Assembly (NCBI RefSeq): GCF_001612945.1
Contig: NZ_BDBK01000010.1
Coordinates: 310,001-374,000 of the forward strand
Origin: Nocardia inohanensis NBRC 100128
GTDB taxonomy: Bacteria; Actinomycetota; Actinomycetes; Mycobacteriales; Mycobacteriaceae
Direction of reading: 5' to 3'
DNA: 64,000 bases
Shown in pieces: positions 54,235-62,651 of this stretch (positions are counted from its first letter, which is position 1; each line of letters opens with the position of its first letter). Both the position numbers and the translations under genes were made by a program. The notes under the pieces were generated by a model, which saw only the letters and a list, made by a program, of their open reading frames with translations, searched no databases and was not told the origin of the DNA.

Positions 54235-54996
54235 ATGGGAAATCGCTTCGCGTCCAAGGTCGTCCTGATCACCGGCGCCACCTCGGGAATCGGGGTCGCC
54301 GTGGCGCGCCGGATCGCTGCCGAGGGTGGCGCGGTGGTGCTCGGGGCGCGCGGGAAGGAAGCCGGTGACCGGGTGGCCGAGGAGATCCGCGGTGCGGGCG
54401 GCAAGGCGCTGTTCGTGCCCACCGATGTCACCGTCGAAGCCGACGTGGCGCGGCTGACCTCCGCCGCCGTCGAGGAGTTCGGCCGATTGGACGGCGCTTT
54501 CAACAACGCGGGGGCGGTGAACGCGTTCGGCAATGTCGAGGAGATCGACGAGTCCGGGTGGCGGGCCGACCTGGAGCTGAATCTGACCGCCGTGTATTAC
54601 GGTCTGCGCCAGCAGGTTCCGGCGCTGGCCGAATTCGGCGGTGGGGCGATCCTCAACAATGCCTCCAACCTCGGCGTGGTCGGCATGGGCCAGGTCGCGC
54701 CGTATGTCGCGGCCAAGCACGGCGTCGTCGGGCTGACTCGCGCGGTCGCGCTGGAGGCTGCCGATCGCTCGGTTCGCGTCAATGCCATCGTCTCCGGTGC
54801 GGTCGACACCCCCGCGTTCCGGAATTCGATGGGCGCCACCCCCGAAGGGGAGGCCGCCATTGCCGCCTTGCACCCGTTGGGCCGCATCTCACAGCCGGAG
54901 GAGATCGCTTCCTTCTGCGCCTACCTGCTCAGCACCGAAGCGAGCTTCATCACCGGTGCGGCCCTGGCGATCGACGGCGGCTTCACCGCCCGCTGA
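54235..54996 (+). CDS. Short-chain dehydrogenase/reductase
   Basis: The product has 253 residues. Classical SDR: nucleotide motif TGATSGIG (residues about 14-21), NNAG, catalytic Ser in NNASNLG, Y-x3-K in YVAAKHG, and C-terminal SFITGAALAIDGGF. The residue after the second strand is Ala/Arg (LGARGKEAG), which favours NADP(H), though cofactor choice is uncertain. Substrate unknown. It may be controlled by the dyads in its promoter region. A hairpin follows the stop. Confidence 0.92.
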   Translation: MGNRFASKVVLITGATSGIGVAVARRIAAEGGAVVLGARGKEAGDRVAEEIRGAGGKALFVPTDVTVEADVARLTSAAVEEFGRLDGAFNNAGAVNAFGNVEEIDESGWRADLELNLTAVYYGLRQQVPALAEFGGGAILNNASNLGVVGMGQVAPYVAAKHGVVGLTRAVALEAADRSVRVNAIVSGAVDTPAFRNSMGATPEGEAAIAALHPLGRISQPEEIASFCAYLLSTEASFITGAALAIDGGFTAR

Positions 54997-55000
54997 AAGA

Positions 55001-55036
55001 CCCGGGTCCGAGCCGACTCGGAGACCCGGACCGAAA
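55001..55036 (+). terminator. Hairpin after the SDR gene
   Basis: CCGGGTCCGAG pairs with CTCGGAGACCCGG with one bulged base around a short loop, immediately after the SDR stop. No clear T-run follows. The rest of the gap 54997-55310 between SDR (+) and the Hsp70-like gene (-) holds no gene or repeat that I recognise. Confidence 0.45.
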
Positions 55037-55310
55037 GAAGTCGCGCTCGAGGGGAATTGAAGCGACCGGGCCCACCGCCGCGCTGGGCACATTAAGCGCG
55101 GGGTGGGCCGGTCACTTCGACGACGGGGCCGGTGGAGGGATCGACTGCACCGCCCGGTCGCCGTCTCAGGGGTCGCCGGCCTCGGCCACGACCCGTTCGG
55201 GAAGCCAACGGCGACGGCCGCCACATCCCGCGCGCGAGGCTGACGGCCCGTACCGCCTCATCCCGCGCACGGGGCTAACGACCGAAACCGTCGCTCCCGC
55301 CTGTGGAGGG

Positions 55311-57746
55311 TTAACGGTGACCACCACCGCCACCTCCACCCCCTCCGCCGCCGCCTCCGCCGCCGTGCGAGCCGCCGGAAGAGGAACCGCCGGAAGAAGA
55401 TCCACCGGAACCGGCGCCGCCCGAGGACGCGCCGCCGCCGGTACTGCCGCCGGAGCGGGAACCGCCCGCCGCGCCGCCGGACGCGCCGTTCGAAGCACCG
55501 CCGCTCGAAGCGCCACCGGAGGACGCGCCGCCACCGGACGCCCCTCCGCCCGAAGCTCCGCCGCCGGACGCACCACCTGACGTGCCGCCGCCGGTCGAGC
55601 CACCCGACGTGCCGCCGCCGGAAGTGCCTCCGCCAGTGCCGGATCCGCCCGTGGAACCGCCGGCGGTCGAGCCACCGGACGTGCCGCCGGTCGAGCCACC
55701 CGAGGTACCACCCGTAGAGCCGCCGGTCGAGCCACCCGTGGAACCGCCGGTCGCACCACCCGACGTGCCACCCGTGGTACCCCCGGTCGCACCACCCGAC
55801 GTGCCACCCGTGGTACCCCCGGTCGCACCACCCGACGTGCCACCCGTGGAACCGCCGGTCGTACCGCCCGTAGTGGTGCCGCCGGTCGTGCCTCCACCGG
55901 TCGAGCCATCCGTGGTGCCGCCGGTCGTGCCACCGGACGTACCGCCGCTGGCGGAGCCGCCCGAGGTACCGCCGGTGGCACCACCGTCGGAAGTACCGCC
56001 GCCAGTGGGTGTTCCACCCGTGGTGCCGCCGGTGGTGCCACCCGTGGGATCGCCGGTCGTGCCGCCCGTAGTGGTGCCGCCGCTGGTGCTGCCCGCCGGA
56101 TCGCCCGTGGTGCCACCGGTTGTCCCGCCGGTGGTTCCACCGGTCGTGCCGCCGGAAGTCGTTCCACCGCTGGTGGTTCCGCCGGCTGGATCTGCCGTCG
56201 TACCGCCGCCGGTCGTTGTCCCACCCGCCGGGTCGGTGCCTGGAGTGGTCGACCCGGGTTGGGTGGTGCCCCCGGTGGTCCCGCCGGTGGGCGTGGTGCC
56301 GGTGCCCGGTTCACTGATCGGGCCCGCGCCAGGCGTCGAACCCGGCTGCGTGGCAACGGTTCCCGGCAGGCTGATCGACGGGAGCTGGCTGGGCAGGGCG
56401 GTGAAGGAGAAGGAGCTGGTGAGGGTGGAGGTGGTGGGGAAAGGCAGGGGGTTCTTGAACTCCGCGGGATTGGCGTAGGTGACGTTCTCCCCGGGACTGC
56501 GGGTTTCGCAATGGTTTCCGGCCCGGGCGCGCTCCGAGGCGCGGCCGCTGGGCACGGTTCGAGTGATCATGGGCCCGTACGGCCGGACCGAGGCGGCGGT
56601 GGTGACGGCGTGCACGCGGGCGCCAGGAGCACCGGGCGCGCCGGTGGCGCCGACTTCGTCGAGGAGGAGAATATCGCCGGCGCCCACACCCGGCGCGCCG
56701 ACATCGGCGGGTCCGGGAGCGGCTTGCAGGCCGGGCGGTATGCCGACGGGTCCGCCGAGCACGGTGGCGGCGGACATGGCGAGCGCGGATGCCACTGCGG
56801 CGCCGGAGAATACGGCGGCACGCGGGGCATAGCGGCCGATGGCGGAGCCGGTGTCGGCGCTGCGATAAGCGGCGATGGATGCGCCGACGGCGACGGTGTG
56901 CGCCGGGTCGGGCGAGATGATGACGGGGCGACCGAGGTCGGCGAGCACCCGGGCGACCTCCACGGGCCGCGCCGCGCCGCCGATCAGCAGCACCCGGTCG
57001 ATCTCCCCCATGCCGATGCCGGATCTATGTACGCAGGCGCGCACCACCCGTAGCGAGTTGCGGATGTGCCAGGTCCGCAGCCGGTTCGTGTCGGAGGCGG
57101 GCACCACGGCCGAAACCGGTTGTGACGCACCGGGAGCGATGCTCCGGGCATATCGGGCGAGCAGCGTGCCGAGCGGCCGGCCGCCGTAATCGTTCGACCG
57201 TTCGGCCCGGCCCAGAATGCCGCGTTCGTCCCGATCCGCCTCGGTCCGCACCACCGCGATGTCGAGGCTGTTGCCGCCCAGGTCGTAGACGAGGGTGAGC
57301 CCGCGATCGGAGATGCCGTACTCCTCGTCGAGCCATTCGACGGCCGCCACGGGTTCCGGCATGAGCATCACATCCGCGGCCCCGGACCAGTCGAGTGCCC
57401 GCCGCAGCCGGTGAATGTGCTTGTCGGAGTAGCACGCCGGGTAGGTGGCGACGGCCGGAGCTTCGGGGGCGTTGGCGTGGATCAGCCCGTTCACCACCGC
57501 CGCCACCAGGTCCGCCGGTGACCAGATGCGGCCACCGATCACGACCGGGTCCGGATCGGTGGTGAGATCCGCGAAATCGGTGACCACGGGGGCGAAACGG
57601 GGAATTCCCCCGATATTCGGCCCTCCAGCCCGATCGAAGGTGACCGCCGTACGGCGGACTCGCACGGCGGGCCGTGTCCGTTCGCCCGTCGTGGTCGCCC
57701 ATACGGAGTTCACTGTGCCGATGCTCATGCCAAAGCCAGCAGTCAT
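55311..57746 (-). CDS. Hsp70-like ATPase-domain protein with long Gly/Thr/Ser-rich C-terminal tail
   Basis: The product has 811 residues. Residues about 1-300 form an actin/Hsp70-type ATPase: phosphate 1 MSIGTVNSVWA, phosphate 2 VYDLGGNSLDIAVV, and adenosine site VLLIGGAARPVEV. The DnaK substrate-binding domain is absent. A hydrophobic stretch (AAVFSGAAVASALAMSAATVLGG, about 310-335) may cross the membrane, followed by a Pro/Thr-rich linker. From about residue 480 to the end runs a tail of GGTT, GGTSGG and GGAS repeats closing in 15 consecutive Gly then His-Arg. A paralogous ATPase domain lies at 61244-62290. Function unknown. Confidence 0.82.
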   Translation of the reverse strand: MTAGFGMSIGTVNSVWATTTGERTRPAVRVRRTAVTFDRAGGPNIGGIPRFAPVVTDFADLTTDPDPVVIGGRIWSPADLVAAVVNGLIHANAPEAPAVATYPACYSDKHIHRLRRALDWSGAADVMLMPEPVAAVEWLDEEYGISDRGLTLVYDLGGNSLDIAVVRTEADRDERGILGRAERSNDYGGRPLGTLLARYARSIAPGASQPVSAVVPASDTNRLRTWHIRNSLRVVRACVHRSGIGMGEIDRVLLIGGAARPVEVARVLADLGRPVIISPDPAHTVAVGASIAAYRSADTGSAIGRYAPRAAVFSGAAVASALAMSAATVLGGPVGIPPGLQAAPGPADVGAPGVGAGDILLLDEVGATGAPGAPGARVHAVTTAASVRPYGPMITRTVPSGRASERARAGNHCETRSPGENVTYANPAEFKNPLPFPTTSTLTSSFSFTALPSQLPSISLPGTVATQPGSTPGAGPISEPGTGTTPTGGTTGGTTQPGSTTPGTDPAGGTTTGGGTTADPAGGTTSGGTTSGGTTGGTTGGTTGGTTGDPAGSTSGGTTTGGTTGDPTGGTTGGTTGGTPTGGGTSDGGATGGTSGGSASGGTSGGTTGGTTDGSTGGGTTGGTTTGGTTGGSTGGTSGGATGGTTGGTSGGATGGTTGGTSGGATGGSTGGSTGGSTGGTSGGSTGGTSGGSTAGGSTGGSGTGGGTSGGGTSGGSTGGGTSGGASGGGASGGGASGGGASSGGASSGGASNGASGGAAGGSRSGGSTGGGASSGGAGSGGSSSGGSSSGGSHGGGGGGGGGGGGGGGHR
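55750..55856 (-). repeat. 36-bp in-frame tandem repeat in the Gly/Thr tail
   Basis: Nearly three identical 36-bp units encode the dodecapeptide GGTSGGATGGTT within the larger 12-bp GGTT-type periodicity that spans about 55320-56300. Exact identity of neighbouring units indicates recent expansion and predicts length variation between strains. Confidence 0.85.
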
Positions 57747-58348
57747 TCGCTATCCCGTCAACGCACCGTGACCACGGCCCCTAGGGCATCCCAACCAGGC
57801 GGTCGCGGTCGTTTACCAAACAGCGCGTTCAGGTTAACTGGCACATGCCGGACTCGAATATCGATTTGGGAGAAAAGATTTCGCGTCCAGTAGCGAAGTT
57901 GGCGAATCTACTGGTCAGGCAACTGCTCGATCAAGATCGAATCGAACTGGACACCAACACCATTGAGCGAAGGGAGTGCTGTGGCTACAGCACAGCGAAC
58001 TCAGAAGTAATACCAACCGGTACGTGAATGGCGTCCGAAAAAGAAAACCGCAATGTCAGTACGGAAGCGTGGATTACCGATCACTGGTCGGTTGCTGACC
58101 CCAAGTTCCCAACACTCGGTGAGTCGTGCCGTCCGTGAGTCACAGTGTTTTCGGCTCTACTACACGGGTTGTCGTCGCGAGCAAACGGAGCATTACAACT
58201 CGCACAACACATTCCATCCGTCGCATACGAGGGACGCCTGCGGGACCTAACCGATTCGCAGCCGACAGCGCCCCGGATAGGTACTGACACAAACAAAACC
58301 AGCACCGGCGGCGGGACGGCGGCTCCGGGTAGACCCCGGAACGCGAAA
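57747..58348. other. Long gap with reduced GC and only weak small ORFs
   Basis: Between the two minus-strand genes, 57830-58260 is visibly richer in A and T than its surroundings. On the plus strand a 60-codon frame (57845-58027) with an amphipathic stretch KISRPVAKLANLLVRQLLDQ is followed without gap by a 36-codon frame (58028-58138, MASEKENRNVSTEAW). Neither has a clear Shine-Dalgarno, and I recognise no family. A strong ribosome-binding-like AAGGGAG near 57968 leads only into a 9-codon frame. I do not call a gene here. Confidence 0.4.
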
Positions 58349-58382
58349 CCGCCGCCGGCGATCCGGAGATCGCCGGCGGCGG
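58349..58382 (-). terminator. Perfect 15-bp hairpin downstream of the FprB-like gene
   Basis: CCGCCGCCGGCGATC (58349-58363) and GATCGCCGGCGGCGG (58368-58382) pair completely around the tetraloop CGGA. It lies about 58 bp past the stop of the minus-strand reductase and is followed on that strand by TTTCG only, so it is a strong stem with a weak T-run. Confidence 0.6.
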
Positions 58383-58440
58383 AGATCGGCACGCGCTGCC
58401 GGCACCCCCGGCAGCCCGGCCGATCGTCAGGGAGCGCGGC

Positions 58441-60027
58441 TCAGCGGCCGCGCACGAGCAGCGGCAGCCGCCGCCGCGTCTTGTTCACCGCACCACCGCG
58501 AATGGCATGCGGCTGACGCTCACCGACCAGTCGGTCGAATTCACCCGCGGAGCGCACGGGCCGGCCCAGCCGCCCGGCATTGAAGTCGTCCACCAGCTGC
58601 CGCACGGTCTGCTGCGCACACGACTTGTTGGTCCCGATGAATCCGGTCGGCCCGCGCTTGATCCACCCGGTCACATACGACCCGGGCACCACCGCGCCGC
58701 CGGACTCCTCCAGCACCCGCCCGTCCAGATTCGGCACCACACCGGCCTTCTCGTCGAACGGCACACCGGGCAGCGCCACCCCGCGGTAACCCACGGAGGT
58801 CAGCACCAGGCCCGCTTCCAGGGTCTCGACATCCTCGGTGGCGACCGCGTGCACCACTCCGTTGTCACCGGTGACGAGCTCGTTGCGCACCACCTCGACG
58901 CCGGTCACCCGATCGACCCCGGTGAACGCCACCGGCGAGGACAGGTACCGGAACACGATCCGCTTGCGCCCGCCGACCGGTCGCTCCGCCGCGCCGCGCA
59001 ACAGCTTCAGCTTGTGCTCGACCTTCTGCGACATGCCCGCGACCGGCTCCGGGATCTCACCCTCGACCACGACATCGACGTCGGAGCCCAGCAGGCTCAC
59101 GAATTCCGGCACGGTGAAAGCGGATTCGGCCGGACCGCGGCGGCCCAGGATCACCACTTCCTCGATCTTGCTGCGCCGCAGGGCGGCCAGCGCGCGAGCC
59201 GAGATATCGGTTCCCGCAAGCTCTTCCGGATCGGTGGTGAGAATGCGCGCCACGTCCAGGGCCACATTGCCGTTGCCGACGATCACCGCGCGCCGCTGCG
59301 ACAGGTCGAAAAAACGGCCCGCGTGATCGGGATGCCCGTTGTACCAGGCCACGAAATCGGTCGCCGACACACTGCCCGGCAGCCCCTCGCCCGGAATCCC
59401 GAGCTTGCGGTCGCTGGACGCGCCCACGGCATAGATCACCGCGTGATGCGACGACAGCAGCTCGTCGTGCGAAACATGTTCGCCGACAGTCACATTCAAG
59501 TACGAACCGAAGCCGGTCTGCGCCGAGATGACATCGAACAGCTCGCTCACCTGGCGGGTGCGAGTGTGATCGGGCGCGACGCCGAACCGAGCCAGGCCGT
59601 AGGGCGTGCTCAGCCGATCGAACACCGTCACCGAAACGCCCGGCTGCGTGAGCAATTCGTCCGCCGCGTACATGGCCGACGGCCCCGAGCCCACGATGGC
59701 GACCCGCAGCGGCTCGCGCCCCGGCTTCACCTCGGCCGCCGGAATCGGCTGCGCCAGTAGCGGTCTGGGCCGCGCTTGCCGATAGAAGTCGGCATTGATC
59801 TCGATGAACGGCTGCTGCGCCGGGGTCAGCTTGGTCGAGGAGGTGATGGCGTCGACCGGGCACGCGGTGGCGCAGGCCCCGCAGTCGACGCACGCCTGCG
59901 GATCGACGTACAGCATTTCCGCGGTCAGGAAGTCGGGCTCATCCGGAGTGGGGTGGATGCAGTTGACCGGGCAGGCGTAGACGCAAGACGCGTCGCTGCA
60001 ACAGGATTGGGTGACAACGTACGGCAT
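58441..60027 (-). CDS. fprB: Ferredoxin-fused ferredoxin--NADP+ reductase (FprB-like)
   Basis: The product has 528 residues. The N-terminal bacterial ferredoxin domain (1-70) has Cys 10, 15, 19, 23 and CVDCGACATACP (46, 49, 52, 56), enough for a [4Fe-4S] or mixed cluster pair. An adrenodoxin-reductase-like flavoprotein follows: FAD site VAIVGSGPSAMYAADEL, NADP site VIVGNGNVALDVARIL and C-terminal GWIKRGPTGFIGTNKSCA. It moves electrons between NADPH and iron-sulfur partners. It starts 16 bp after the diiron oxygenase gene, so it is the likely electron donor of that enzyme. M. tuberculosis has the same neighbours (fprB and Rv0885). Confidence 0.9.
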   Translation of the reverse strand: MPYVVTQSCCSDASCVYACPVNCIHPTPDEPDFLTAEMLYVDPQACVDCGACATACPVDAITSSTKLTPAQQPFIEINADFYRQARPRPLLAQPIPAAEVKPGREPLRVAIVGSGPSAMYAADELLTQPGVSVTVFDRLSTPYGLARFGVAPDHTRTRQVSELFDVISAQTGFGSYLNVTVGEHVSHDELLSSHHAVIYAVGASSDRKLGIPGEGLPGSVSATDFVAWYNGHPDHAGRFFDLSQRRAVIVGNGNVALDVARILTTDPEELAGTDISARALAALRRSKIEEVVILGRRGPAESAFTVPEFVSLLGSDVDVVVEGEIPEPVAGMSQKVEHKLKLLRGAAERPVGGRKRIVFRYLSSPVAFTGVDRVTGVEVVRNELVTGDNGVVHAVATEDVETLEAGLVLTSVGYRGVALPGVPFDEKAGVVPNLDGRVLEESGGAVVPGSYVTGWIKRGPTGFIGTNKSCAQQTVRQLVDDFNAGRLGRPVRSAGEFDRLVGERQPHAIRGGAVNKTRRRLPLLVRGR

Positions 60028-60042
60028 TGGACGTTCCCTTTC

Positions 60043-61059
60043 CTACGCGCCCTTGCCGGAGCGGATGGGCTCCGAGCGGTAACGCGACTTCGGACCGTCG
60101 ATGCCGAGCAGCTTCCAGACCCGCTTGGCGATCGGGTTCATCAGGCCGATCTCCTCGGCCAGCGCGCGCACGTCGATGAAGTAGTCGCTGAAGACCTGCT
60201 TGGCGTCCTTGGACCCGTAGAACAGTTCCTTGCGGACCTTGTCCGGGATGTCGAACTCGGTGAAGAACTTCTTCGGCGGCGTCGCGATGGAGCGGCCGAG
60301 GATGAACATGACGATCGGCATGGCGATCGAGAGCACGAAGCGGTTGGCCGCATTGCCTTCCGGCACATGGTGCTTCAGGAATTCGTGCGCGAAGGAGATG
60401 TGCCGCGCTTCCTCGGCGACGTGAATGCTCATCACACCGCGCATGATCGGGTGCACGTCCTCGCCGGAGCGCAGGATCTGCTTCTGGATGTGGTCGATCG
60501 GCTCTTCGCCGGCGAGCACGGCCATGAAGAAGAAGTTCGGGAACAGCACCGCGACCGGCACGCCGAGCAGACGCAGCTGGCGCACCAGCGGGCCCATGCC
60601 CGGGACGTTCACGCCGATGCGGTTGACCATCTCCTGGAACATCAGGGTGTGGTTGAGCTCTTCGCTCATCTCGTGGGTGCAGTACCGGAATTCCGGGTCA
60701 CCGTTGGGGAGGGTGAACGAGGTGTGGTTCACCATGCCGCTGATCAGGATCGACTCGAACTGCAAGCCGACCTTGGCGATGTTCGCCTGCCGGTACTTGC
60801 CGACGGCGATCTTCTGCTCCTCGGTCAGGGCCTGGTACCAGGGGTGGCGGCCGAGCGGATCCGCGGACTTGGGCAGGATCCAGCGCTCGGGCTTGGCGTT
60901 GGCGTCGAAGTCCGGGTTTTCCCAGTCGATGTCTTCGTAAGGATCGAAGCTCTTGTTCACCGAGCCTTCCGAGAGCAGGAGCAGCTTGTTCGCGTACTCC
61001 ATGGCTTCGGCAACTACCGGGTCGTCAACGGGTGTTGTAACCGGGGACATCGTCGTCAC
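60043..61059 (-). CDS. AurF-type diiron oxygenase
   Basis: The product has 338 residues, mostly helical. Diiron ligands can be read as E102 (LQFESILIS), E134-x2-H137 (HEMSEELNHTLMF), E186 (LAGEEPID), H213 and E217-x2-H220 (HVAEEARHISFAHEFL). This is the seven-ligand set of AurF/CmlI N-oxygenases, which turn aryl amines into nitro compounds using O2. The physiological substrate is unknown. It is co-transcribed with the FprB-like reductase. Rv0885 is the corresponding mycobacterial protein. Confidence 0.85.
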   Translation of the reverse strand: MTTMSPVTTPVDDPVVAEAMEYANKLLLLSEGSVNKSFDPYEDIDWENPDFDANAKPERWILPKSADPLGRHPWYQALTEEQKIAVGKYRQANIAKVGLQFESILISGMVNHTSFTLPNGDPEFRYCTHEMSEELNHTLMFQEMVNRIGVNVPGMGPLVRQLRLLGVPVAVLFPNFFFMAVLAGEEPIDHIQKQILRSGEDVHPIMRGVMSIHVAEEARHISFAHEFLKHHVPEGNAANRFVLSIAMPIVMFILGRSIATPPKKFFTEFDIPDKVRKELFYGSKDAKQVFSDYFIDVRALAEEIGLMNPIAKRVWKLLGIDGPKSRYRSEPIRSGKGA

Positions 61060-61090
61060 CTCTCACTCAGTGGCGTTTACCTGTGTCCAA

Positions 61091-61118
61091 TGGTTACACC
61101 AAACCCGAGTTACGTCAA
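61091..61118 (-). promoter_or_regulatory. Predicted promoter of the diiron oxygenase-reductase operon
   Basis: On the minus strand TTGACG (61118-61113) and TAACCA (61096-61091) are 16 bp apart and lie about 32 bp upstream of the ATG at 61059. GTGT and ACAC ends flank the -10 (GTGTAACCATTGGACAC), a weak dyad. The rest of the gap 61119-61243 has no recognised element. Confidence 0.4.
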
Positions 61119-61243
61119 CAAGCGCTAGCAGCATGCTTGCACGAGTGAGCAGCAGACGTCACGGAAAACTCGGCGAACCCGCCGGTAATTGGGGTGGGAG
61201 ACCCGGACCTCTCCCCTCTCCGAGGGTGGGCGGGCCGCCTTGC

Positions 61244-62290
61244 TCAGATGGCCGCTACGCGGGTGACGCGGCGCAGGAAGCCGGTCAGCGAATGGTGGCG
61301 GTGTGAGGCGGACTCCTGGTCCGCGAGGGCCTGGCGGGCGGCGATGGCCGCACCGTCGGCGATCGTGCGTTCGGGGTCCGGGGCTATCACGACCGGGCGG
61401 GCCAGCTGTTCGGCCAGGACCTGGGCTACCTCGGGCGGGCGGGCCGCGCCGCCGACTACCAGGACGCGATCCACGTCGGCCATGGTGACGTCGGCTATGC
61501 GGAGGCATTTCCAGACCAGCGCCAAGGAACGGCCGATGTGCTCGGCGCGCAGTTCGGAGGCGTCGGCGTCGGAGACCGAGCGCGCCACGACTGGCGCGCT
61601 CGGCGAGCGGTGCACCCGCTCGGCCACCAGGCCGCCGAAGGCTCGGCCGCCGTATTCGGCGGAGTGCAAGGGCAATCCGACGATCGGATTGCTGGGCGCG
61701 CCCGCGCCGACGCGCACCAGGGTGACGTCCAGTCCGGAACCGCCGAGGTCGTAGACCAGGGCCAGGCCCGGGGTGAGCGGGCCGCGTTCGGATTGCAGCC
61801 AGGTCGTCGCCGCGATGGGTTCGGCCAGCAGGGCGGCCTGGCTCAGCCCGCTGCCGTCCAGCGCGGAACGCAGGTCGGCCACCAGTTTCTCGGAGTACCC
61901 GGCCGGATGGGTCAGGGCGATGCCGGTATCGGCGCGCCCCTGCTCTCCCGCCGGAGCCTTCCCCAGCACCTCCTCGAGCACGCTGACGGCAACGGTCGCA
62001 ACGAGATCCGCGGCCGAGAGCGCCCGGTGACCGACCCGCGCGACCGGTGCACCCCGTTGGGTGAGATCGGCGAACTCGGTGATGACACGCCCGTGCCGGG
62101 GTATGCGGCCGACGCGGGCGGTGCCGGAACTGTCGAAGGTGAGGGTGGTGCGCCACGTGGTGGGCGGTGCGCTGCCCCGGCGAGCCGCGAAGGGGACCCC
62201 GCGGCCCGGCGGATACTTTCCGGATCGGTCGGTGGCTGTCGCGCACACCGTATTGACCGTGCCGATACTCAAGCCCACGCCGAAAGCCAT
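61244..62290 (-). CDS. Hsp70-like ATPase-domain protein, short paralogue
   Basis: The product has 348 residues from the ATG at 62288-62290 (MAFGVGLSIGTVNTVCATAT); the frame continues 31 codons upstream without conserved sequence. Actin/Hsp70 ATPase motifs: phosphate 1 LSIGTVNTV, phosphate 2 VYDLGGSGLDVTLV, adenosine VLVVGGAARPPEVAQVL. It lacks a substrate-binding domain and the long tail of the 55311-57746 paralogue. The shared segments (NEYGG/AEYGG box, ITEFADLT / VTDFADLT) show a duplication. Role unknown. Possibly a regulatory or scaffolding ATPase rather than a chaperone. Confidence 0.82.
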   Translation of the reverse strand: MAFGVGLSIGTVNTVCATATDRSGKYPPGRGVPFAARRGSAPPTTWRTTLTFDSSGTARVGRIPRHGRVITEFADLTQRGAPVARVGHRALSAADLVATVAVSVLEEVLGKAPAGEQGRADTGIALTHPAGYSEKLVADLRSALDGSGLSQAALLAEPIAATTWLQSERGPLTPGLALVYDLGGSGLDVTLVRVGAGAPSNPIVGLPLHSAEYGGRAFGGLVAERVHRSPSAPVVARSVSDADASELRAEHIGRSLALVWKCLRIADVTMADVDRVLVVGGAARPPEVAQVLAEQLARPVVIAPDPERTIADGAAIAARQALADQESASHRHHSLTGFLRRVTRVAAI

Positions 62291-62608
62291 CACATCCACC
62301 TCGATCGACGAGTCGTGTTGCGTCAGACTTCCTGACCCGACCCGGCATTCATGCAACTCCTGCGCCGGATGCTTGCCAACCACCGGACACGCGGTTGTCC
62401 GCTCGTGCGCCTGTTCGCCGGGACAACCCCGCTGTCCAGCACGGGCACGGCGGACACGCCCGAAGCCGGGCTCGGTCGCGAAATGTTTGCCCGACTTCCA
62501 GCCTGCGCCGGATGCCGGTACGACAACTCTCGTGGCTGTCAGGGGTTCCCCCTGAAACCCGAAGCGACTCGGGCCCGCGTATGGGCCCCGGCGGATCCGG
62601 ATACGCGA
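62291..62608. other. Gap between Hsp70-like gene and amidase hairpin
   Basis: This 318-bp stretch upstream of the minus-strand Hsp70-like gene presumably carries its promoter. It contains a GGGCCC...GGGCCC dyad near 62574-62590 and GCGTAT...ATACGC around it. No ORF with a plausible start and ribosome-binding site was found. Confidence 0.35.
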
Positions 62609-62638
62609 AACTCCGGGACCCGTGTGGGTCCCGGAGTT
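62609..62638 (-). terminator. Perfect 13-bp hairpin after the amidase gene
   Basis: AACTCCGGGACCC (62609-62621) and GGGTCCCGGAGTT (62626-62638) pair completely around a 4-nt loop, 13 bp after the stop of the minus-strand amidase. It ends in TTTCG on that strand. Probable terminator. Confidence 0.75.
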
Positions 62639-62651
62639 CTTGGCGGCGTGA

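Noticed and set aside
58053-58250. 65-codon frame in the low-GC gap
   Set aside because: Basic, His/Ser-rich translation without a start signal or any resemblance to a known protein; overlaps other equally weak frames.
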